Assembly: GCF_009911645.1 (NCBI RefSeq)
Contig: NZ_QWKI01000113.1
Location: 1 to 46,307, forward strand
Source: Pseudoflavonifractor sp. 60
GTDB lineage: Bacteria; Bacillota; Clostridia; Oscillospirales; Oscillospiraceae
DNA length: 46,307 nucleotides
Direction of reading: 5' to 3'
Part shown: one piece after another, positions 18,742 through 26,784 of the stretch
How positions within the stretch are numbered: position 1 is the stretch's first letter
Layout of the letters: every line of letters begins with the position of its first letter
Notes under the pieces: generated by a model
Databases searched by the model: none
The model's input: the letters and a program-made list of their open reading frames with translations, nothing else
Told to the model about the DNA's origin: nothing
Translations under genes and position numbers: made by a program

Positions 18742-18770
18742 TTGACACGTGTTGGAGCACGTGCTATAAT
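18742..18770 (+). promoter_or_regulatory. hicAB promoter with palindromic operator
   Basis: TTGACA (18742-18747), a 17-base spacer and TATAAT (18765-18770), a full consensus match. The spacer holds two CACGTG hexamers (CACGTG, six bases, CACGTG), a natural operator for HicB autorepression. The operator role is inferred. Confidence 0.85.
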
Positions 18771-18797
18771 TTTTTGTAGGGTAAAAGGGGTGGTGAG

Positions 18798-18995
18798 GTG
18801 AAAAGCTATTCTTCCAGAGAGGTGATCCAAATGCTGAAAGCGGACGGGTGGTTTGAAGTCTCCTGCGTAGGGGACCACCATCAGTTCAAGCACGATACCA
18901 AGCCGGGGAAAGTCACGGTCGTACACCCGGAAAAGGATATGACAAAGAATATACTAAAAAGCATTTCTAAACAATCCGGGATTATTTTCCCTTGA
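18798..18995 (+). CDS. hicA: HicA toxin (mRNA interferase)
   Basis: 65-aa dsRNA-binding-fold toxin that cleaves mRNA. Family features: SSREVIQMLKADGW, then GDHHQFKHDTKPGKVTVVHP with the catalytic His of the G-(S/D)-H-H motif, and a C-terminal KNILKSISKQSGI helix. Start is GTG 18798. It stands first in an operon with hicB 15 bases downstream, the usual toxin-first order. It is expressed opposite to the surrounding phage tail genes from its own promoter. All expected residues are present, so it is probably active. Confidence 0.93.
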   Translation: MKSYSSREVIQMLKADGWFEVSCVGDHHQFKHDTKPGKVTVVHPEKDMTKNILKSISKQSGIIFP

Positions 18996-19009
18996 ATGGA
19001 GGTTTTACA

Positions 19010-19408
19010 GTGAAAGACCGTTATTTTTTTCCTGCCATTTTCAACTATGCCGAGGATGGGATATCTGTATCATTCCCCGATCTGCCCGGTTGTCTGACCT
19101 GCGCCCACGATACCAATACAGCCTTCTTGAGAGCGCAGGAAGCTCTTGGCCTTTATCTTTTCGATTCTGAGGACTGCGGCGAAACCATCCCGGAGCCGTC
19201 GGATATTCATGCGTTAAGTCTGGGAGAGGGAGATATCCCCGTTATGGTGGAGGTTTATATGCCTGTCATCCGGGGGAAAGCTCAAAAGACCACGATGAAA
19301 AAAACTCTGACGATTCCCAGCTGGCTCAACGCTCAGGCGGAGCAGGCTGGAATCAACTTCTCCCAGGTCCTTCAAGAGGGCTTGAAGCAAAAACTCGGGG
19401 TCCAATAA
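19010..19408 (+). CDS. hicB: HicB antitoxin
   Basis: 132-aa antitoxin: a partly degraded RNase H-like N-terminal domain (FPAIFNYAEDGISVSFPDLP, GCLTCAHDT, AQEALGLYLF) that binds HicA, and a C-terminal ribbon-helix-helix-like DNA-binding part (KKTLTIPSWLNAQAEQ, NFSQVLQEGLKQKL). GTG 19010 is chosen because TGGAGG lies 7 bases upstream; an in-frame TTG at 18992 overlaps the hicA stop and lacks a site. Presumably represses its own promoter through the CACGTG operator. Confidence 0.92.
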   Translation: MKDRYFFPAIFNYAEDGISVSFPDLPGCLTCAHDTNTAFLRAQEALGLYLFDSEDCGETIPEPSDIHALSLGEGDIPVMVEVYMPVIRGKAQKTTMKKTLTIPSWLNAQAEQAGINFSQVLQEGLKQKLGVQ

Positions 19409-19499
19409 TTCCCTCTGCCGTTCATAAGGGCGTCGATGTAGAGCTCCAGGCGGGCAAGGCCGGCGGGAATATCTGACAAAAACCGCCTCCGTTTCATCG

Positions 19500-19528
19500 T
19501 TGACAAAACGGGGGCGGGGGGGTATAAT
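19500..19528 (+). promoter_or_regulatory. Consensus promoter for antisense RNA
   Basis: TTGACA (19500-19505), 17-base spacer, TATAAT (19523-19528): a perfect sigma-A match. No plausible open frame with a ribosome binding site follows on this strand. It fires toward the 3' end of the minus-strand toxin gene. Confidence 0.85.
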
Positions 19529-19534
19529 AAGTAC

Positions 19535-19630
19535 AGAAGGGCGCTGTTACTTTGACGGTCAGCCCTAATGCAACAAACGGATTAAACCGTTAGCCGCTCG
19601 GGTAGGGACCGGGCGGCTAACACGCTTTTG
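19535..19630 (+). ncRNA. Predicted antisense RNA antitoxin of a type I module
   Basis: Predicted transcript from the promoter at 19500-19528, starting near 19535 and running into the 19589-19621 hairpin followed by ACGCTTTT. It would be fully complementary to the 3' end of the 31-aa toxin mRNA, including its stop codon. Converging toxin mRNA and short RNA overlapping at 3' ends is the layout of txpA/RatA and bsrG/SR4. Boundaries are estimates; no expression evidence is available. Confidence 0.6.
19589..19621. terminator. Shared hairpin at the toxin 3' end
   Basis: Arms GTTAGCCGC (19589-19597) and GCGGCTAAC (19613-19621). On the minus strand it begins at the toxin stop codon (TAG within the arm) and is followed by GGTTTAATCC. 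On the plus strand it is followed by ACGCTTTT. A small second inverted repeat (ACGGATTAAACCGT) adjoins it. It could stabilise or end both RNAs. Confidence 0.7.
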
Positions 19631-19712
19631 GGGCGGTGAGAAGCAAAATCATAATGACAATGCCCAAACACACCACGACACGAAAGATAAACTTCCGAAC
19701 ATCGTTTCCCAT
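19617..19712 (-). CDS. Small hydrophobic peptide, putative type I toxin
   Basis: 31-aa peptide: charged start MGNDVRKF, a single membrane segment (about residues 9-26, rich in Val, Ile and Leu) and a short tail TAPKAC. ATG 19712 is preceded by GGGGGGAGGTGG, an exceptionally strong ribosome binding site. Its own promoter lies at 19819-19847, giving a leader of about 100 nt. The gene ends inside a hairpin, and an antisense promoter faces it. Small membrane peptides in this setting are usually membrane-damaging toxins controlled by antisense RNA. A non-toxin membrane peptide is the alternative. Confidence 0.75.
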   Translation of the reverse strand: MGNDVRKFIFRVVVCLGIVIMILLLTAPKAC

Positions 19713-19818
19713 CAGCAACCACCTCCCCCCTTTTAAGTCTCGCAACGGGGTATTAACGGTGGGCCAACCGCCTGTATGTAACAGCGCACTTCGTCCCGTC
19801 TGGCTGACGGGCACGCTT

Positions 19819-19847
19819 ATCATACTCTCTGCGCCGTGTTTTGTCAA
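19819..19847 (-). promoter_or_regulatory. Promoter of the small toxin gene
   Basis: On the minus strand TTGACA (19842-19847), a 17-base spacer, TATGAT (19819-19824). The start would be near 19811, about 100 nt before the ATG. It stands back to back with the relB promoter at 19881. Confidence 0.8.
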
Positions 19848-19880
19848 ATCCTGCCGCCTGTGAGGGCGGTCGTGTTTTTA

Positions 19881-19909
19881 TTGACAGTGTTCCTACACTG
19901 TGTTACAAT
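19881..19909 (+). promoter_or_regulatory. relB-yoeB promoter with palindromic operator
   Basis: TTGACA (19881-19886), 17-base spacer, TACAAT (19904-19909). An inverted repeat ACAGTG-N6-CACTGT spans 19884-19901, overlapping the -35 and spacer, well placed for repression by the antitoxin. Confidence 0.82.
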
Positions 19910-19939
19910 ATCCATACATTTTAGAAGGGAGCTGACCTT

Positions 19940-20203
19940 ATGGCCCAAACCACCCTCAGCGTCCGCATGGATGAGGATGTAAAATCCCGCTTTGACGCTT
20001 TCTGCGCGGAAGTGGGGATGAACGCCTCCGTTGCCGTCAATATCTTCGTAAAAAAGACCCTCCTGGAGCAGCGCATCCCCTTTGAGATTTCCGCCGACCC
20101 ATTCTGGAACGAGGCCAACCAAGCCGTCCTGCGCCGGTCCGTTGCCCAGTTGGACATCGGGAAGGGTACAGTCCATGAGCTGATGGAGAAACAGGATGAT
20201 TAA
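19940..20203 (+). CDS. relB: RelB/DinJ-family antitoxin
   Basis: 87-aa antitoxin with the N-terminal ribbon-helix-helix of the family (TTLSVRMDEDVKSRFDAFCA, GMNASVAVNIFVKKTLLEQ), followed by an acidic C-terminal segment that would wrap the toxin. ATG follows GAAGGGAGCTG. It overlaps the toxin start by 8 bases, so the pair is translationally coupled. Probably binds the operator at 19884-19901. Confidence 0.9.
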   Translation: MAQTTLSVRMDEDVKSRFDAFCAEVGMNASVAVNIFVKKTLLEQRIPFEISADPFWNEANQAVLRRSVAQLDIGKGTVHELMEKQDD

Positions 20204-20458
20204 GTGCTGGTCTGATTCCGCCTGGGAGGAGTATACAGCCTGGCAGGCGAAGGACCCTAAAATGGTGAAGCGCATCAACAAGCTCATTCGTGACGCCGAG
20301 CGGGACCCCTTTCAAGGCATCGGGAAGCCGGAACCGCTGAAGGAGGATTTGGGGGCTGGTGGAGCAGGCGCATCGACGGGACCAACCGCCTTGTCTACCG
20401 GGTCCGAAATGGGGTTTTGGAAATTGCCCAGTGCGGGACACACTACGGAAATACCTGA
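20196..20458 (+). pseudogene. yoeB: YoeB/Txe-family toxin, frameshifted
   Basis: Begins MIKCWSDSAWEEYTAWQAKD and continues IKKL-type helices to KPEPLKEDLG, typical of the YoeB/Txe mRNA interferase. At a run of five G's (20351-20355) one G appears to be missing. With six G's the frame reads GGWWSRRIDGTNRLVYRV, then AQCGTHYGNT and TGA 20456-20458, giving a normal 87-aa toxin. As written, the frame loses the C-terminal catalytic His/Tyr (GTHYGN). Either the toxin is dead while the antitoxin survives, or the base is an assembly error. Confidence 0.85.
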
Positions 20459-20461
20459 TTT

Positions 20462-20486
20462 GCCGCCTGACTGGGCGGCATTTTTT
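20462..20486 (+). terminator. Terminator of relB-yoeB
   Basis: GCCGCC (20462-20467), loop, GGCGGC (20474-20479), then ATTTTTTA. It lies right after the restored yoeB stop, supporting that this was the natural gene end. Confidence 0.85.
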
Positions 20487-20551
20487 ATGCACCAGGACCT
20501 TTGGCGCTGCTGTAAGCCGCTTTGTCGCTACATGGCTTGGGGTCACTCCTT

Positions 20552-22184
20552 TCAGACCGCGGGGCCAGCGGTTAGCATTCCACTCCATGCGTTTTGGTGG
20601 AATTGCCCCTCTACAAGGTCATATAGCCCAATGGTATTAGCCGGATCTATGCAGGGGATAAAGTCACGTATAAGCGAATCCTGATTGTATACTTTAGCGG
20701 AGTAGAGCTTGGCTTTAATACTTTTATTAGATGCTTCGTGGGAAAATAAGTACAATCTTCCCCCTGAGTAACCAACTCTACTAACACTTGTCACAAACTC
20801 GCCATTGATACGAAGGTCACGTGCTAAACTGTCCCAATTTATAAGCGCCCTAACATTGGATATATCTGCACTTATGGATTTTGTTAGCGAAGATGTTTGC
20901 ACGCCTATAGTATCTGAAGATGTTCTATACAATCGAATATTTCGGTTTGATACAAGTAAATTCCCGAATATATATTCATCTCCACTTGTATAATTTTCTG
21001 CCATTATATCTACGATAATTTTGTCATCATAAAGACTTGGGGAATATCCGGTATCAATACCGCAATAGTTATCCGATTGTATGTACTCGACCTCCCGATA
21101 CCCTAAAGGAAGCCTTCCAGAAACATTTTCCAATATTGCTGTTAGATTTCGGTCGCCTGTAACCTCGAAGGTATACTCTGGCGCATTGTAGACGTTTTTC
21201 CCATTTTCCTGCCAATTCATAAATCTATGGCCATCCAATGAAATGGTATTCACAGTTACTATCATCCCGTCCGATGCAACCCCCGCCGCCGGTTACTGTG
21301 CCGCCCTCCGGCGGGTCAGCAGTCAGGGCGATGGTGCGCACATAGGCAGGCAGGCCAGATTCATACGTTCCCGCCACGCCAAACAGCGATACCCCTTTTT
21401 TGATGTTTTCCGGAAGAAGGTTTGCGTCCCCCTGGACGGTCTGTGCTCCGGTCAAGTATTTCCCAGCCGGGATGATTTGATTGGCGGCCCCAGGGATTAA
21501 AGTCTGCGCTCCTTGCGTATCAAGCTGCATTGTGGCTGTTTTTGTGCTGCCAGGTACGTACCCCTCATCCTGGGCAACGGTGGCGGTAATCTCTCCAGCG
21601 TTATCCACTGCTATTGCGGGAGCTCCCAGCTCAGCGGTTTGCACCGAGCGGCTCACCGCCTGGGGGTAGTACCCGGCTGGCACCGCCACCTGAGGGCCGC
21701 TGGCGGTCACGTCGCTGTCTCCCCGGGTTGCAATCGTCCCGGTCACCTTCCCGGCAGCCACATAGGCGGTTTTGGGGGCGAGAATATCCCCCGCCGTGGC
21801 GGTAGCGTCGGAGGTGCTGGTCCCCAGCTCCAGGGTCCCCGTCACCACGTTCCCGCTTTGGTCAATCAGTTGCTTGTCCTTCAGCAGGTCCCCGGGCTCC
21901 CCTGGATTAGTCAGCGCGGGGAGCGCCGCCCCGGTCCCCGTCACCTTCCCCGTGCCGTCGTGGTAGCCCCGGGGGATGGTGTAGCTCTCCCCGCCTGCCA
22001 CGCTCACCTGCTGGGGCGGATTGTTGGGCATCGTCCCCGTCACCGGGGCGTTCTGGTCGTTATAAAACTGCTTCCCCGCCAGGACGTCTCCCGCCGTACC
22101 GCTGTTGGCCAGCGTGTCCAGTTTGGGGTCGCATGTTACCTGATATGTGCCGGGCCCCGGGACCTCAAAACTCACCGTTCCCAT
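20552..22184 (-). pseudogene. Tail fibre protein, frameshifted
   Basis: N-terminal part (22184 down to about 21285) starts MGTVSFEVPGPGTYQVT and has several GD(V/I)L-x-x-K ... VTGT repeats, a common clostridial phage fibre repeat. A five-base C run at 21280-21284 (G's on the coding strand) is one too long, so the frame stops at 21225. With four, it continues GVASDGMIVTVNTISLDGHR into an InlB/Listeria-type repeat (FMNWQENGK, YTFEVTGDRNLTAIL) and a lectin-like C-terminal domain (LYLFSHEAS) to stop 20552. The restored length is exactly 543 codons. Probably the receptor-binding fibre. Confidence 0.8.
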
Positions 22185-22220
22185 AGTTTCCTCCTTTTTT
22201 TTGTCAAAGACGGCAGATGG

Positions 22221-24599
22221 TCAAGGAATCACCTTCGTCTGATTGAATCCGTTCCCCGTCACGGTCACGCTGCTGCCGGCTGGCCCGCTGGCGGTCAGGG
22301 TGATGGCTCCTTCAAACACTAGTCCTACATAGTAGGTCAAGTCTCCGCTCACCACAGCCGTCTTTTGGGCGGAATCCGGCCCCAGGACGGCGCTCACGGC
22401 GTAGTTTCCGCTGGTGGAGGGATAATACACCACCGGCCCCGCCCACGTCTCAGAGAGGACTACAGCGCCGTTTGCGGCAATGGTCACCAGGGAGCCAGCG
22501 GGGGCCGTCACCACAATGGCCGCCCGTTCTGCCTTCTCTTCCGGCTCCATCCCGCCATTCCAGTCTCCGGGGCCGCTGATGATAGACACCCCCTCCGCAT
22601 CTCCCGTCTCGACCCAGGGAAAGGTTCCGAAGTAGGGCTGAGGCGCCTGATTGTCCCCGGTCTGGAAGGACACCGCGGCCCCGGTCTCGATTCTCCACAG
22701 ATTCCCTTTCCGGTCCCGCAGAAATTTGGGGTCCAAGCTCACCGACAGGGCCCTCAGCCGGTCCGCCATATCCACGGTGTCCCGGTACTGGTTGCTCTTA
22801 TAGTCCACCTCCCCGATGTAGCCCGTCAGCGTGGAGCTTTGATAGTTACAGGAGCTGGGCTGGCGGTTGGGATAGGGGGTAAAATTCTGTAAAAGCTGGG
22901 GGACATTGTTGTTGGTAATGCTGTCGGTACTCACCGAATTTCGGAACACGTGGGCCTCCTTCACATGGTAGGCCCCATCCTCCAGCTGTGTGCGCAGAAT
23001 GGTCCAGTTCCAGAACATGGGTGTTATGGGATTGGAGATCAGCGGGGCAGAGACATAGGTGTTCCCTCCGATGACAAACAGGTAGTAGGTGTAGGTCTCC
23101 TGGTTGCGAAATCCCTCGTCCAGCAGTTCAAAGGTGCCAATGGGGAGATTGGCGACCAGGTGTAACCGGCTTTCCCCCTCCCGGCGGCGGTACAGTGCGA
23201 TACCGGTAATGGTGTCGCCCACGGGGGCTATGTTTCCGCCGTTCAAGCCCCGATAGAATCCCGCCAAAAAGCGAGTGTCCAGCGTCCAGTCCAGCTCAAA
23301 GGCCAGATTGGTCAGCAGGTCATTCAGCAGCGTACCGGACGCCTCCCCGGCCAACACCGTCAGCCACTGGCATCTCTGCTCTCCGTACAGGGTAATTCCC
23401 GAAATGGCCGGCTGTACCCAGGTTAGAGGGTAGGTGATCTTCCGCCAGGAGTAGGTCCCGCCATTGGGGTACAGGCTTGGAGAGGGGAACAGAGTAGTCT
23501 GGGGAAACAGTCCCCCCTGCCGGGTGATGTGATAAAAGTGGACCTCCCTGGGGGTTATCACAAGCCGCATGGGGCTATTGGGCACGATCCCCGGCATACT
23601 GTCCGACCACAGGACAGTCCCGTTCAGCTCCAGCCGCACCAAAGCGGGCGTCACATGGAAGGTCAGCCCCGGCGCAATCTCAAATACCGGCGACGTTCCG
23701 GAGGCGGGCAGATATCCGCTCCAGGCCAGCGTCCAAGGTGTGTCAATGTCCAGCGCGCCCCCGTTGCGCTCTGTCCAGCTGACAGAGGACCCGGCGGGGA
23801 GATTCAGGATCCCGTTTTGGATGGTATAGGGTCCGGAGGCCGTACCGGGGATGTAGGACACCAGCGGCCACCGCAGGGCAATTCCCTCAATGGGATGGCG
23901 GCAGGCATCCACATAGCCCAGCATATCCGACACCTGGTATTGAACGGTAAAATCGGTCCACCCCGTATCCGCTCTCACGCCATTCTCGGTCTGGATGAGG
24001 CATCTAACCCGGTAACTGGCGCCGGTAAACAGGCCGTCGTAGCTGACCTTGATCTCCCCGGAGCCATAGATGTTCCCCGAGTCCTCCAGAGGGGTGTCCT
24101 CGTGGCCCGCCTCGCACAGCATCCAGCGGAACCAGTCCAGCCCGTCCCCCTGCACCTGGGTATAGAGAGCCGTAAACTCCGCCTTGCGCCCTGTGACAGG
24201 ATTTGCAAAGGACTGGATGGACAGGGAGGGGGCGGCACGGGTTATAAACCAGGAGGGGGACAGCTGCTGCACGCTCCCGCCATTCCAGAACTGGGTGATC
24301 TGCATCTTGTAGCCGTTGGCGTACCCGTTGACCAGCCCGGCATTGGGGATGGTCACAGAGAAGTATTGGATTTCTCCCGTTGCACTGACGCCCCAGAATG
24401 GAGATATGTTTACTTTTCCGCTGTTGTATACCCGGCTGGCCGCACCGGTATTCTGGAAAATCTCGATTTGGTAGGCCGTCAGGGCGGAGTTTCCATTGAC
24501 CTGCCAGGAGACGGTGAGCGGCTGGGCGGCGTCCACCGTTCCACCGCCCTGTCCGGCGAAGGAAGAGGGAAATATGTTGGTCGGCTGATAGAGTGCCAT
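22221..24599 (-). CDS. Large tail protein with fibronectin/lectin-like domains
   Basis: 792-aa structural protein. The N-terminal region shows fibronectin type III-like beta domains (TVSWQVNGNSALTAYQIEIF, GASYRVRCLIQTENG). The middle resembles a concanavalin/laminin-G-like domain (WTLAWSGYLPA, FHVTPALVRLELNG), and the C-terminus has short Ig-like repeats (VTAPAGSLVTIAANG, LTASGPAGSSVTVTGNG). ATG follows AAAGGAGGGGCGCT. It lies in the tail fibre block, probably part of the tail tip or side fibres. No catalytic motif seen. Confidence 0.8.
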   Translation of the reverse strand: MALYQPTNIFPSSFAGQGGGTVDAAQPLTVSWQVNGNSALTAYQIEIFQNTGAASRVYNSGKVNISPFWGVSATGEIQYFSVTIPNAGLVNGYANGYKMQITQFWNGGSVQQLSPSWFITRAAPSLSIQSFANPVTGRKAEFTALYTQVQGDGLDWFRWMLCEAGHEDTPLEDSGNIYGSGEIKVSYDGLFTGASYRVRCLIQTENGVRADTGWTDFTVQYQVSDMLGYVDACRHPIEGIALRWPLVSYIPGTASGPYTIQNGILNLPAGSSVSWTERNGGALDIDTPWTLAWSGYLPASGTSPVFEIAPGLTFHVTPALVRLELNGTVLWSDSMPGIVPNSPMRLVITPREVHFYHITRQGGLFPQTTLFPSPSLYPNGGTYSWRKITYPLTWVQPAISGITLYGEQRCQWLTVLAGEASGTLLNDLLTNLAFELDWTLDTRFLAGFYRGLNGGNIAPVGDTITGIALYRRREGESRLHLVANLPIGTFELLDEGFRNQETYTYYLFVIGGNTYVSAPLISNPITPMFWNWTILRTQLEDGAYHVKEAHVFRNSVSTDSITNNNVPQLLQNFTPYPNRQPSSCNYQSSTLTGYIGEVDYKSNQYRDTVDMADRLRALSVSLDPKFLRDRKGNLWRIETGAAVSFQTGDNQAPQPYFGTFPWVETGDAEGVSIISGPGDWNGGMEPEEKAERAAIVVTAPAGSLVTIAANGAVVLSETWAGPVVYYPSTSGNYAVSAVLGPDSAQKTAVVSGDLTYYVGLVFEGAITLTASGPAGSSVTVTGNGFNQTKVIP

Positions 24600-24614
24600 A
24601 GCGCCCCTCCTTTT

Positions 24615-24884
24615 TTATCCTATCACCACGGCGTTGCTCAGCCCATACACCCACTCCACCGTTACCGTGTCGCCTGCCTTAGCCCCCGCCATGGAGGCCA
24701 GATAGGGCAGGTTCATTACCGCAGGGTCAAAGGGCTCCTGCACTCCCATCGTGGTCCCGTTGGGGGCGGAGACCACGGTCATGGTACGGCGGCGGACGCA
24801 GCTGCGTGTGGCGTCCTCGGCAATTTTTCGGACCCAGGGCTCCAGGGCTTTTTGGATGGCCCGCACCTCGTCCTGTCCGCTCAC
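24615..24884 (-). CDS. Small phage tail-associated protein
   Basis: 89-aa product with a helical N-terminus (QDEVRAIQKALEPWVRKIAE) and a small beta-rich C-terminus (AGAKAGDTVTVEWVYGLSN). Starts GTG 24884, overlapping the TGA of the upstream small gene by four bases, so translation is coupled. I do not recognise the family; the position within the tail genes suggests an assembly or tip component. Confidence 0.75.
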   Translation of the reverse strand: MSGQDEVRAIQKALEPWVRKIAEDATRSCVRRRTMTVVSAPNGTTMGVQEPFDPAVMNLPYLASMAGAKAGDTVTVEWVYGLSNAVVIG

Positions 24885-25042
24885 AGCTCCACCACCTCGA
24901 CCAGCTCCAACCCATTCGGGCAGGGATTGCGCAGCAGGGCGGCCGCTTCACTCTCCGCCTCCACCACGAAAATTGTCTTGCCGCCGGAGGGGGCGCGGCA
25001 GGTGATTTGGTAAGTCTTCTGAATTACGTTGGTTTTCAGCAT
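24881..25042 (-). CDS. Small phage protein (53 aa)
   Basis: Starts ATG 25042 after AAGAGGAGCAATT and reads MLKTNVIQKTYQITCRAPSG to NGLELVEVVEL. Beta-rich with a central helix (AESEAAALLRN). It is coupled to the next gene by a GTGA overlap. Function unknown; conserved spacing with neighbours supports a real gene. Confidence 0.75.
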   Translation of the reverse strand: MLKTNVIQKTYQITCRAPSGGKTIFVVEAESEAAALLRNPCPNGLELVEVVEL

Positions 25043-25057
25043 AATTGCTCCTCTTTT

Positions 25058-25453
25058 TTAGGTGATTGTAATGGTTGCGCTGCCATTACTTGTTAAATTC
25101 ATAACTCTCCCGATAAAAGAAATGTATTTTCCTTGGTCAAAGTAGCCCATGCGCAATCCAGTAATTATATTTTCGTTAGTCGATACCGCGTCAGCCAATA
25201 CAAACGGTGAAGAGCTCCCCACATCAACAACCGATACGCAGACAAAGTATACACCAGGCAGCACATTATACAGAGTTTGAGCGGTTTTCTTTGAAATATA
25301 TATTACAGCAGGGGAGATTTTCCCGTTTTTATTCTCTGAATAATCGAACGATACCTCGTAATTCGAATCATTACGAACCGTAATTGTGCTTGCGTAAACC
25401 GGAAATTTGATATCTCCCTGCGGCGCTTGGATAATGACCGGATTATTCAGCAT
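25058..25453 (-). CDS. Phage structural protein of unknown function
   Basis: 131 aa, beta-rich (FPVYASTITVRNDSNYEVSF, PGVYFVCVSVVDV). Starts ATG 25453, overlapping the stop of the beta-helix gene by one base. It is visibly more AT-rich than the genes on either side, as is the 3' part of the fibre gene at 20552-21240, which suggests recent exchange of host-recognition parts between phages. Confidence 0.72.
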   Translation of the reverse strand: MLNNPVIIQAPQGDIKFPVYASTITVRNDSNYEVSFDYSENKNGKISPAVIYISKKTAQTLYNVLPGVYFVCVSVVDVGSSSPFVLADAVSTNENIITGLRMGYFDQGKYISFIGRVMNLTSNGSATITIT

Positions 25454-26766
25454 TATTCCACCTCCTGAATATTGACGTACACCGATAGGGTGGCCGTGGG
25501 CGCGGCCTCCGCTGTAAAGGTCAAATTGTTTGCCGCCTGGGCGGTGAGCTTGATTCCGGCGTTGTAGTATGCGGTCTGGCTGGCGGCGGTGGGGACAGGG
25601 GTTATCAGCTGAGCCGCCTCGTTGGCGGAGACGCCCTGCACAGTGACCATCTGCCGGTTGGAGGACCAGCCGGAGGCGGACAGGGTGACCAATTGGGAGC
25701 TAATACCACCGCTGCCCTGCCCGGTACTATTGAATTGAACAATATTCCGGGTCCCGTTGTCTTCGACCTTCGGAGGGGCCGCACCATACCACTCAACAAG
25801 AAGGTTCCCTGAGATGAAATTGTTGCCCGTCCCGGGGCCCAATATTATGGCGGTGGTTCCCGCGCTGGGCGGGAAAAAGATGTTGCCGCTCACCAGACAG
25901 CTGGAGCTGAAGTTATACACCGTATCGGAGGTGTTCAGCAGTTGGAGTTCACGCAGCCAGGTGTTATTGGCAACAATGCTGCCGTTGCCAATGTCGCTGA
26001 GGAGAATCGTCCCCGCTGAAGACCATAAGTTATCGGAGATATGGACACAAGGGGCGACCCTGGTCCCGGAGGGCCGCTTTGATTGGATTGTATCCGCCAT
26101 AAAATTGTTGCGGGTGATTTCTACCGTTCCGGAGCAGGAAATCAACACCGCTGTCACACCGCTCTCAAATGAGCAGGCGTCGATTTGATAGAATCCCCCA
26201 AAGGTTTCGCAGCATAGCGCGGTATCTGCGCATTGAGAGAACTTGCACCCCTGAATCCGGCACCCGCCTGCAAGGACAATTTCAATCCTGGACTGCCCCG
26301 CCGCCAGAGGATACCCACTCCCGTCATAGGCAAGATTGAGCAGGGCGCAATTGGACAAGAGGGATATCAGAACTCCGTTGGCTCCGTTTCCCCCGGAAGT
26401 GGCCCGCTTGAGGACGGTGGCCCGCCCGTTTCCGCGCAGGCTGACATTTGTCTGGACGGTAATGGGGCCGCCCAGATGATAGGTCCCGTCCAAGAGCACA
26501 ACCTCTCCCCCGCCTGTCAGGGCAGTGAGCGCGGCTTGGATTTCGGTATTGTCATCGACTCCGTCGCACAAGTAGTCGCAGTCGGCGGCGGTCCACCCGG
26601 CGGTGGAAGTGCCGACAACAAACCGGCAGACGCGTTTTCCCCCGCCGCCTTGGGCGTCCAGGTTCTCCAGGGTCGTGCTGATGTCGTTCAAATTCTCCGC
26701 GCTGATGGGGGGCTGCTGATTATTAACCCACCCGGGATTTTTATATTTTCCATTTATGATCGGCAT
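25453..26766 (-). CDS. Beta-helix tail spike/fibre protein
   Basis: 437 aa. After a short N-terminus (PGWVNNQQPPISAENLND), a right-handed parallel beta-helix of the pectate-lyase type runs from about residue 55 to 330: CDYLCDGVDDNTEIQAAL, VVLLDGTYHLGGPITV, VSLRGNGRATVL, then short N-rich coils. This fold is common in phage tail spikes, some of which cleave polysaccharides; no clear active site is visible. ATG 26766 follows GAGAGGAGG; an in-frame ATG at 26802 is less likely. It is the last phage gene before the AT-rich defence island. Confidence 0.88.
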   Translation of the reverse strand: MPIINGKYKNPGWVNNQQPPISAENLNDISTTLENLDAQGGGGKRVCRFVVGTSTAGWTAADCDYLCDGVDDNTEIQAALTALTGGGEVVLLDGTYHLGGPITVQTNVSLRGNGRATVLKRATSGGNGANGVLISLLSNCALLNLAYDGSGYPLAAGQSRIEIVLAGGCRIQGCKFSQCADTALCCETFGGFYQIDACSFESGVTAVLISCSGTVEITRNNFMADTIQSKRPSGTRVAPCVHISDNLWSSAGTILLSDIGNGSIVANNTWLRELQLLNTSDTVYNFSSSCLVSGNIFFPPSAGTTAIILGPGTGNNFISGNLLVEWYGAAPPKVEDNGTRNIVQFNSTGQGSGGISSQLVTLSASGWSSNRQMVTVQGVSANEAAQLITPVPTAASQTAYYNAGIKLTAQAANNLTFTAEAAPTATLSVYVNIQEVE

Positions 26767-26784
26767 TGTGGACCTCCTCTCAAA

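Noticed and set aside
19371..19497. Minus-strand 41-codon frame (MKRRRFLSDIPAGL...) between hicB and the antisense promoter
   Set aside because: Some coding look, possibly a phage gene relic, but there is no ribosome binding site, it overlaps the hicB end, and it begins at the -35 of the antisense promoter.
23529..25013. Plus-strand open frame of 494 codons opposite the large tail protein
   Set aside because: Gly/His/Arg-rich composition without domains; it spans three well-supported minus-strand genes.
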